NCBI RefSeq assembly: GCF_008831285.2
Contig: NC_045140.1
Coordinates: 30,064,708-30,077,207 of the forward strand
Reading direction: 5' to 3'
Length of the DNA: 12,500 nt
Source: Nymphaea colorata
Lineage: Eukaryota > Streptophyta > Magnoliopsida > Nymphaeales > Nymphaeaceae
The notes below the pieces were generated by a model. It worked only from the letters and a program-made list of their open reading frames with translations. It was not told the DNA's origin and made no database searches. The position numbers were made by a program, and so were the translations under genes. Position 1 is the first letter of the stretch; each line of letters starts with the position of its first letter. Positions 1-7,600 of this stretch are shown one piece after another.

Positions 1-451
<451 letters not shown>

Positions 452-519
452 GCCTATCTAAAGCCGAGAGGCTTAGGTTCAGGTCCGAGCCAATCGGACT
501 TGACCCAGTGATTTCCGAA

Positions 520-571
520 GTGTGGCGGTAACCCACACGAGGTCCCCGCCCTAAGTCCACAAGACTTAGGG
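520..571 (+). other. Two adjacent U3 hairpins (5' LTR copy)
   Basis: The first pairs GTGTGG (520-525) with CCACAC (533-538). The second pairs CCCTAAGTC (549-557) with GACTTAGGG (563-571) around loop CACAA, nine perfect base pairs. Both are kept in the 3' LTR at 9889-9941, where they fall in the RNA between the pol stop and the LTR promoter. A role in the 3' UTR (stability, export or 3'-end formation) is inference. Confidence 0.55.
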
Positions 572-664
572 ACTTTAGCTTTCGATTTTTGAGTTGGGCG
601 CTAGGCCCGGTTTAGGTTGCGTCATCTATTTCATGTCGACGTCAAGTTTTGTAGTAGAGACCTA

Positions 665-685
665 GCAAGGCGGGTTGTGCCTTGC
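665..685 (+). other. U3 hairpin with 7-bp stem (5' LTR copy)
   Basis: GCAAGGC (665-671) pairs perfectly with GCCTTGC (679-685) around a seven-base loop. The same hairpin is unchanged in the 3' LTR at 10035-10055. It is the third conserved stem-loop of U3, about 70 bp upstream of the TATA box. Function unknown. Confidence 0.5.
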
Positions 686-752
686 GCATTTTTGACATTA
701 GACTAAGTAGCGAGCTAGGTTAACATGTAATTAGGGCTCGCATTATGTTTAG

Positions 753-760
753 TATATATT
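753..760 (+). promoter_or_regulatory. TATA box of the LTR promoter
   Basis: TATATATT sits in an AT-rich patch about 600 bp into the LTR and is identical in the 3' LTR. A start site 25-35 bases on would fall near 780-795. Two other signals agree. The last sense-strand ATG for 3.9 kb is at 772-774, just before that point. A pyrimidine patch of the kind common around plant start sites follows at 821-834. U3 would then be about 630 bp, leaving about 3.2 kb for R plus U5. The start site itself is inferred. Confidence 0.65.
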
Positions 761-820
761 CTGTAAACTCAATGTAGAAAGGATCGAAAAATTAATCAAA
801 GATTGGTATTTGGTGTGGCA

Positions 821-834
821 CTCTCTCTCTCCTC
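821..834 (+). promoter_or_regulatory. Pyrimidine patch near the predicted start site
   Basis: CTCTCTCTCTCCTC lies about 60 bp downstream of the TATA box and is conserved at 10191-10204. CT-rich patches are common in plant core promoters and 5' UTRs. Position supports the promoter call but is not decisive. Confidence 0.45.
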
Positions 835-1028
835 GCACGAGGCTTCTCCCCTCTCGTCTCCCACCTTGTTCAACCCGAGAACCAGGCGTCTTCTCCCTCC
901 TCGCGTCCTCTACCTCCACGACGCTTCCGAATCCAGAAATTCCTTGAAGAGCCGCCGTCCGAGACATAGGCATAAGGAAGAAGGCATCGGCGGATCTCCA
1001 CCACCGGCGGCGATCCCTCCCTTGTCAC

Positions 1029-1034
1029 GTAAGT
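1029..1034 (+). other. Candidate 5' splice site GTAAGT
   Basis: CAC|GTAAGT matches the plant donor consensus well and is identical in the 3' LTR at 10399-10404. Possible acceptors with pyrimidine-rich leads end near 3560, 3588 and 4168. Splicing to 4168 would remove the primer site and give a shorter gag-pol mRNA. The region that would be intron is nevertheless ATG-free, which argues that unspliced RNA is what ribosomes scan. Confidence 0.25.
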
Positions 1035-1702
1035 ACCCCCTTTCGAGCTTTTTCAAAGTTCTGAAATCGGTGCCTTTGCCCTGATCACGAGGGTACTGTG
1101 AGGCCGATTCCAGCATAGGGAAGATTGAAGGCGACGGATCTACCGCCGGCTTCAATTCGACACCGAAGAGGAGACGAATTTCGATCTCTCTCTCGCTGCC
1201 CGATTGCTGCATTCTGCCTTAGAACACAGGGCGTCTTCTCTCGGTTCCTCCCTCGGCATACCCGAAGAGGGGAATCAGAATTTGGGCGTTTTCTGTTCTA
1301 ATCAGAAATTGCAGATCGCGTCGCGGGATTGAATCAGACGTTTGATCCCTAGTAGGCAGTTGGCCGGATTAGAAAGACAAATCGATAAGAAAATTACAAT
1401 TTCTAGCGGCCTGTTCTCCCTTTTGATCTGTCGGACCAGAGGCTCAAAAGTTAAGAAATCTCGCTCTCTGGTCGAGATCTGAAGAAGAGGAGTGATCCCC
1501 GTGAATCGCCCAGAAAAGAGCTTTCTAAATATCAAAAAGGGGCGAGTTCCGTCGGCTGGATCTCGAGATAGAATCTCGCCGGAAAATTGTTGAATCCGGC
1601 CATCGCTGCTAATTCCGGTGGTCGCCATTGATTCCGGCGTTAGGGACCGAATTGCCCTTCTTCCCTAGTGTTTTAACTAAAATTTGAAAGGGGTATACGG
1701 TC

Positions 1703-1770
1703 AATTAGTTCCGAGCGTTAGCTCAGGCCGCCGGTGCGAATTGGAGTTCCTCCTCCGTCGCATCGCCATT
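1703..1770 (+). other. Block where the two LTRs do not align
   Basis: Bases 1703-1770 and the matching 11076-11147 of the 3' LTR are essentially unalignable, while the sequence just upstream is closely similar. Similarity returns gradually, still reduced to about 2340, then becomes near-identical. LTRs of one insertion start identical, so a short hyperdivergent block suggests recombination or conversion between element variants. Neither version contains an ATG. Confidence 0.6.
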
Positions 1771-2417
1771 TCCGGCAAGTCCCCTCCGTTCCATCTCAGC
1801 CTTTATTTCGACATCTGTCATCATCCAGCCGCCATCTGGCCCTTGTCCCAGCTGCTGCCATCTGTCCCGATTCAGGATCAGCTCGCATCAGCTGCTCCAC
1901 CGAATAGGAAGCAATCTCGCAGCCGCGCCCCCTTCCAGCTCCTCGCCATCTCCACCGCGTCAACCCTAACTCGCAAGGATCCTCACGCGTTCATCTTGAC
2001 ACGTGTGCAATCCGAGCCAGCCTCCGCCACCTCACTCGCCACCTCACCTGCCAGCTACCCACCTGGTCCCGCATCTCGCCACTTGTCCCCAGCCAGGCCC
2101 CGCGAGATCCCCTTTCCTATTCCTGGATCTTCCTCCTTAGTTAGGAAACTCCTCCACCTCGCGCACCTTACCTATTCTTCCTCAGCCGTTTCCTCTTTCC
2201 CTCTTGATCGATCCGCAGCAATCCTCCACCGTAGATCTGGTCCACGTGTCCCCATCTCAGCCCTAGCCTCATCCGAGCTCACACGAGAGTGCCACCTGGC
2301 CCTTCGCCCCCAATCTCCTCTCCTTCCTTGTCGCATTTCTCCCTAACCCTTAGGCGAGAATTCGAGCTCATTCCTAAGAGCTAGCGTTCTCTAGCTCTCT
2401 CTGTCGTGTCCGTCCGT

Positions 2418-2433
2418 CTTGCCACGTGGCAAG
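2418..2433. promoter_or_regulatory. 16-bp perfect palindrome with G-box core
   Basis: CTTGCCACGTGGCAAG is a perfect palindrome centred on CACGTG, the core bound by plant bZIP and bHLH factors, with the ABRE-like flanks GCCACGTGGC. It is unchanged at 11814-11829. Further CACGTG cores lie at 2000-2005, 2243-2248 and 3847-3852 in this LTR. It lies downstream of the predicted start site, so any role would be as a downstream enhancer. Binding is inferred. Confidence 0.5.
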
Positions 2434-2464
2434 CATCGGTGCATTCCCTGGGTAAGACCAGCCC

Positions 2465-2848
2465 AGTCAACCGAACCCACTAGGCAACCTCCTGCACCGA
2501 ACCCGCACCTAGGCTAAACCTCTACCGAGCCAACCTAGATCGGCATTGACCCTTAGCCTTAGTCAACTAGGTCAGCTAGTCCACCAAGCCCACTTCGTTG
2601 GTAGCCTCCCTTAGCGACTCGAGCCTACCTCGAGTGACCCTTGACCTACTTGACCCGGACCCATTGACTCGGTCCATTTAGTCAACCACCTAGTTAGTGA
2701 ACCTTCCGCACTTGGTCAACTTTGACCAGCACCGTAGCTTAGGCTCGACCTTAACCTCCCTTACTGAACCAACCTATTAGCTAGGTCAACCCGTGACTGA
2801 ACCTAAACCCTTTTGACTGAGCCTACCCTGACCCGAACCTGCTTGACC
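2465..2848. promoter_or_regulatory. Cluster of twelve W-box cores (TTGACC/TTGACT)
   Basis: Cores start at 2465, 2546, 2561, 2641, 2650, 2664, 2680, 2714, 2722, 2784, 2813 and 2843, on both strands. Chance would give fewer than one in 384 bp. TTGAC[C/T] is the binding core of WRKY factors, which act in defence and stress responses. All twelve are kept in the 3' LTR. The surrounding DNA is a G-poor, ACC-rich degenerate repeat, so part of the excess may come from repeat ancestry rather than selection for binding. Confidence 0.5.
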
Positions 2849-3697
2849 AGACCTACCACCTAGTAGAGCCACCGAACCCAGCCAACCCACCTTAGCTAGG
2901 ATTAGGTTCAGCCGGCTCGCCGGCCCTTACAACGGCCCCTGCCTCTTCGTCGGCATCCACCGACGCCCGTGGCCGAGCCACATTCCGGAGATAGGCAGGC
3001 AGGCGCTGTCGCTGTGACAGCAGCCCCCCTCGGCAGTCCAGGCGGCCCTTCCGGCCCTGTTCCGTCTCTTCAGCGTAGCAGCAACACATCGGCTGCAGAC
3101 GCCAGGCGACTTCGTTCTGACGGCGGCCCTCGACCAGACAGCAGACGAGCGCTCCCGGTATCTCGACGGCACGTCCGTAGCAGTTCGAGCAGCGTCCTCG
3201 CTCTCGGCGCGTGTTCTGCCTCCGGCCCAGCGAGTGTCAGCAGCGTCTTGGCTCGACGTTAGCGCTGCCACCGCAGAATTCATCGCGGCAACAGCGCAGC
3301 GGCCCAGCAAACGAGCAGCGACCAGACCTCGGCAGTCGACCCGTCCACCAGCGTGCGGCCTACCGTCAGCGTCTTCAGGCAGCGGTCAGCCCGAGCAGCA
3401 GGCTACGTGGAGGCACACCTCAGCCGGTCTTCCTGTTCTGTGAGCTGCAGTGCTCGGGGGCAGGTCATCACCCCGAGACCTATCCGGCTACGCCAAGGGC
3501 GGTCCTTGGCCGGTATCGTCTCCTATCCCCCTTGTAGCTCCGGGTGGGAATTGCTTTCAGTCTTAGGTAGCATATTAGTTTATTTCAGCATTTCTGTTTA
3601 GCCTTGGCTTCGGCCTAGCTCCCCCGTGAGGTACCTCGAGGGCACTGTGCCCGAGACACGACCACAGGAGCCAGACCACCTATTTACTTCTGTTGGG

Positions 3698-3732
3698 TGT
3701 GGTTTGCACGTTAGTGTGGTTTGCGTGGTTTG
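3698..3732 (+). repeat. GT-rich short repeats
   Basis: TGTGGTTTGC occurs at 3698-3707 and 3715-3724, followed by GTGGTTTG at 3725-3732. The surrounding 3690-3765 is GT-rich, like sequence found downstream of poly(A) sites, so it might mark the R/U5 region. No canonical AATAAA was found in the LTR. Confidence 0.35.
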
Positions 3733-4019
3733 TGAGTGAGATTGAGTGTTATCTTGTATCGCTTACGAATTGTAAAGGCCTCACGACCCTGTTAGGTTTT
3801 TGTAGTAGGCAGCCTTAGTTAGGAATTTTGGGACTTGGGTAACCTACACGTGTACTCCCTACCTATTGGGTTTTGCGCCAGGGTCCTGTCTGGCCGGGTA
3901 GATCATTTGTGTAATTTCCTAGGTTTTTCGGTTTTTAGAATAGGCCTCAAGAAGGTCCTGGGAAGTGTAGGATCGCACTGGTCGGGTTATTCTGGCCTAG
4001 ACGGTGAGATCCTAACAAT

Positions 4020-4031
4020 TGGTATCAGAGC
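4020..4031 (+). other. Primer-binding site for initiator tRNA-Met
   Basis: TGGTATCAGAGC is complementary to the 3' end of plant initiator tRNA-Met including CCA, the commonest primer of plant LTR retrotransposons. It lies two bases (AT) after the 5' LTR end, the normal spacing. The match stops after 12 bases. Reverse transcription of the minus strand would start here. Confidence 0.93.
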
Positions 4032-4262
4032 GAATCTTGAGGAACACCGTCGGTTTGAGCACTTGGACCTACGAAGAAGCTTCATCAACGGCAGTGCAGA
4101 CGGTCTTCTTTTCGGATTTCCAGAGTGTCAGTGGACTTCTTTTGGTTTTCTAGTCAGTCTATTTTCAGTTATCTAGAGCAGATTTTGGTTTTTTTTGGAG
4201 TCCCCACGACTTCCGTCTTCGTACGTGTTTAAGGCTTTGCTTGCTCACTTTTAGCAAGTAGA

Positions 4263-4284
4263 GGGCTGTACATTCCGTACACCC
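4263..4284 (+). other. Leader stem-loop 1
   Basis: TGTAC (4267-4271) pairs with GTACA (4277-4281) around loop ATTCC, and GGG (4263-4265) pairs with CCC (4282-4284) with one bulged C at 4266. It is the first of a closely spaced run of hairpins upstream of gag. Confidence 0.45.
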
Positions 4285-4308
4285 GAGGGCAGCCGAGCTC
4301 CCGGTTCG

Positions 4309-4336
4309 TCACCGAGGCACCAGGAGGGTGCGGTGA
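4309..4336 (+). other. Leader stem-loop 2 with AGG bulge and AGGAG loop
   Basis: TCACCG (4309-4314) pairs with CGGTGA (4331-4336) and CACC (4318-4321) with GGTG (4327-4330). The three-base bulge is AGG (4315-4317) and the loop AGGAG (4322-4326). The architecture repeats in stem-loop 4 with a different stem sequence, which suggests a recognised RNA motif. Confidence 0.55.
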
Positions 4337-4340
4337 TTTA

Positions 4341-4354
4341 GGCTTGTAAAAGCC
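4341..4354 (+). other. Leader stem-loop 3 with GNRA-type tetraloop
   Basis: GGCTT (4341-4345) pairs with AAGCC (4350-4354) around GTAA, which as RNA is a GNRA tetraloop. It sits between the two AGG-bulge hairpins. Confidence 0.4.
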
Positions 4355-4373
4355 CGGCCGTGGGCGAAGTGGG

Positions 4374-4405
4374 AGTGCCGAGGCGCTTAGGAGAAGCGCG
4401 GCACT
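4374..4405 (+). other. Leader stem-loop 4 with AGG bulge and AGGAG loop
   Basis: AGTGCCG (4374-4380) pairs with CGGCACT (4399-4405) and CGCTT (4384-4388) with AAGCG (4394-4398), twelve base pairs in all. The bulge is AGG (4381-4383) and the loop AGGAG (4389-4393), exactly as in stem-loop 2 although the stems differ. Packaging or dimerisation is the likeliest role for a structured region upstream of gag, but this is inference. Confidence 0.6.
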
Positions 4406-4423
4406 AGACGGGCCAACCCGTCT
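4406..4423 (+). other. Leader stem-loop 5, abutting stem-loop 4
   Basis: AGACGGG (4406-4412) pairs with CCCGTCT (4417-4423) around loop CCAA, seven perfect pairs. It begins on the base after stem-loop 4 ends, so the two helices could stack coaxially. The rest of the leader, 4424-4642, shows repeated CAGC/GGCAG words and no gene. Confidence 0.5.
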
Positions 4424-4642
4424 CCCTTGCCTCTAAACGCGCTACCGGCAGCTAGGGCAGCGGCAGCGTAGGGCATTAGGGCAGGGTCAGTCGGCAGATC
4501 AGGTCTTCGGTCAGGGATCAGCCAACAGTTTTAGGAGTCGGACAGCGACTTCTCGCTTGAGAGTGGCAGCGTCAGTTTTTTGGGATTTTAGCTAGGATTC
4601 CTTTCTTCGGTAGTCTTTGACATAAAATTGCCCAAAACAATT

Positions 4643-7600
4643 ATGGGCAAATCAAAGAAGCAGTTCAATCCCGACGAGCCTGTCCTTGAGGAGCCCCTCA
4701 ACGATCAACCTGAGGAAGCTCCAAGCACACAAGCGGGACCAGTTCCCAACTATGCAATGGGCAGAATTTTGAACATTGAAAAAGAGCTGTTGCAAATGAG
4801 AAATGATATGAACAAATCCGATCAAGTCCGCAAACGAGAATTGGAAAGACAAAACCGAGAGCGGCAAAATGAGATGGATGAAATTCGCGGTCTTTTGAAG
4901 CAGTTAGCGGCCAACCAGAACCCAGGAGGGGAAAGGACCACTCAGGGTCCGAACAAAGGCAAAGGTGTGTTAGGTGCCCCTACCTACCCCACCGATACTG
5001 AGATAGACCCGAACAATCTCTCGCACATCGGAACAAGTACGGAAGGGGGCAGACTTTTACATATGGGTCCCCCGCAAGAGCGACAGCCCATTGAGCCCAC
5101 TAGCGAATATTATAGAACGCCAAGAGTGCAAAGGTTCGCTAGCAGCAGAATGAATCGCACCTATTACGATTCAGAAGGGGAACAGGACGAATCTCCTCTA
5201 CGTCCTAGAAGAGCGCAACGTCAGCTTCAAGAAGAGAGGCGAACTCCCACCGTTCGTTATGAGTTTCCCAAATTCAATGGGGAGCACTTACGGGAGTGGC
5301 TATTCATGGCCGAGAGGTACTTCTTGTGCCATCGTGTACCCCAAGACGAGTGGATTGAAATTGCCACTGCGAACATGACAGGAGAGGCCACAACCCATTA
5401 TTTGTGGTTCGATCACAAAACGGCAGATCCAACTTGGGAGAAGTACAAGGCGAGTCTCCAATTACAGTTCGGAGATTCAACATTCATCGATTATGATGAG
5501 GACCTCAAGAATCTGGTCCAATCCTCAACCGTTGCAGCCTACCAACGTCAATTTGAGAGGTTGGCTAGCATGGTCCAGTGGCCAGAGAAGGCCCTCATCG
5601 GAGCGTTCAAAGGCGGCCTCAAAAGCGAAGTGAAGAGAGAATTGAAAATTCACCGCTTCAACAGGCTAGAAGAATGTTTTGCCATGGCCCGTCTCTATGA
5701 GGAGCAAATAGAGGAGAAGAGAGCCGAGAAAAAGGCTCATAAGATGGACAAGCAGAGGAGGAGACCTTCCTACTCCTCTGGTTCTCGATTTAGAGGGAAG
5801 GAACAAACTCCCTTCCGAAGAGGGAGCGATTATCGGCCACCCCAAGGCCCAAACCCAGGGCAAGGCCGAAAACCACCAACGCGTTACCTCACGCCAAAGC
5901 AGATTGAAGAATTCAGACGTAAAGGTCTATGCTACAGATGTGAGGGAAAGTGGGACAAGAACCATCAGTGCCCAACGTATTACAGGGTACAGGTGGTAAG
6001 CGATGACGAGTCTAGTTCGTGTAGCGATTCGTCTACTACGCCGTATGAGACCAGCTCGTCCTCATCAGATGAGGAAATAGTTATCAAGAGGCGAGCTAAA
6101 CAAGCCGAGAAAAAGAAAGAAGTCCGAGTGGAAGAGACTCCCGCCAAAGAAGAAAAGCCAACCGAGGCAGAGTCTCTGCATTCAATGCAAGATCCCAACA
6201 AACCCAACTCATTCAGGGTATCTGGGAGGATAAACGGACATAAGGTCTTAATTCTGCTTGATAATGGAGCAACCAAGAACTTCCTAACTGAGGAAGCAGC
6301 ACGAAGATGCAACATCTCCTTAGAATCAAGCCACCCCCAAACGATAATCGTGGGAGGGGGTATGAGGTTAAAGTGCCATAACGAAGGGAAAGGCATAGAA
6401 GTAGTGATCAAGAGAAAACCATTCAAGATCGACTTCTTAGTCATTCCTTTGGATGGAGTAGACCTTATTCTCGGGATGCCATGGTTTTTCGCGCTTGGCA
6501 TCATATCATGGGATGTGAAGAACTTCAGCATGACCTTCACTCCTGACGGCGACGAAGAGCCCATGACGCTACAGGGCTTGACCAGCACAACTCGTCCCAA
6601 GGCTGCACTTCGGGCAATTGAAACCGAGCAGCCCGCGTGTTGGGTGATGGCACTCGCTACTGATGTGCCAGAAAAAGAAGAGCAGAAAGAGATAGTGCCA
6701 GAACGAATTCAGCTGGTGCTGAATCAATATGAGGACGTCTTTGAGGAGCCAAAAGGGCTTCCACCGCAGAGATCCTACGACCATAGGATCATAATGACTC
6801 AAGGGGCAGAACCGGTTAATGTGCGCCCCTATAGGTATGGATATAACCAGAAGGCTGAAATCGAACGTCTGGTTAAGGAAATGTTGGAAAGCGGCATTGT
6901 GCAACCAAGTAGCAGCCCTTTCTCTTCACCGGTCCTACTTGTGAAGAAGAAAGACAATACCTGGCGCTTCTGTGTAGATTACCGCGCCCTGAATGAAGCC
7001 ACCGTGAAGGATAGACATCCCATACCGGTAATTGATGAGTTATTGGATGAACTAGCCGGAGCAACTATTTTCTCCAAGATCGACTTACGAGCCGGCTATC
7101 ATCAAATTCGTATGTACGAGGATGACGTCCCCAAGACCGCTTTCAGGACGCATGACGGGCACTACGAGTTCCTCGTCATGCCATTTGGTCTAACTAACGC
7201 ACCAGCAACGTTTCAGAGGTGCATGAACGACGTCTTCAGACAATACCTCCGCGATTTCATCTTAGTTTTCTTTGATGACATCTTGATTTACAGTCAGTCT
7301 GAAGAATCACATCAGAAGCATCTCGCTATTGCCCTTCAGGTACTCAGAGATAACCAATTATACGCCAAGATGTCCAAATGCAGCTTTGGACAACCTTCTA
7401 TTGGTTATCTGGGGCACATAGTGTGCCAACAAGGGGTTCGGGCAGACCCCGAAAAATTAGAAGCCATGCAGAAATGGCCACTGCCTAAGGACTTGAAAGG
7501 ACTCCGCGGATTCCTCGGTTTGACTGGGTACTATAGGCGTTTTATACAAGGTTATGGTTTGATCGCACAGCCTTTGACCCAGATGCTCAAGAAAGGAGCC

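Larger units (their letters stand above)
775..4642 (+). other. ATG-free presumed 5' leader of the genomic/gag-pol RNA
   Basis: No ATG occurs on the + strand in these 3,868 bases. Every AT dinucleotide is followed by A, C or T. The stretch starts directly after the ATG at 772-774, beside the predicted start site, and ends at the gag ATG. CAT, the same triplet on the other strand, occurs about 40 times, so the depletion is strand-specific. It covers most of the 5' LTR and the whole internal leader. This fits a leader scanned by ribosomes from the cap to gag and selected against upstream AUGs. The absence is seen directly; transcription and scanning are inferred. Confidence 0.75.

Noticed and set aside
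803-1084. Sense and antisense frames near the promoter, also seen at 10149-10454
   Set aside because: The 5' copy lacks an ATG. In the 3' copy the ATG at 10149 lies at or before the predicted start site, and the Ser/Pro/Arg-rich translation follows from the CT-rich leader.
1684-2346. 220-codon open frame in the 5' LTR
   Set aside because: It has no ATG, is Pro/Ser-rich as expected from C-rich sequence, crosses the divergent block and is broken by indels in the 3' LTR.
2927-3537. Overlapping open frames on both strands in the GC-rich part of the LTR
   Set aside because: Open frames on both strands are expected where GC is high and stops are rare. None has a sense ATG or a recognisable domain.
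1029-4168. A leader intron as the explanation of the long LTR
   Set aside because: Intronic sequence would not need to be ATG-free. The desert covers the whole candidate intron, so unspliced RNA is the better model.
4628-4642. TTG at 4628 as an upstream start of gag
   Set aside because: The ATG at 4643 has a good context and is the first ATG of the leader; a non-AUG start is not needed.
5980-6600. 206-codon antisense frame inside gag-pol
   Set aside because: It is a shadow of the intact sense frame over the linker and protease and shows no domain of its own.
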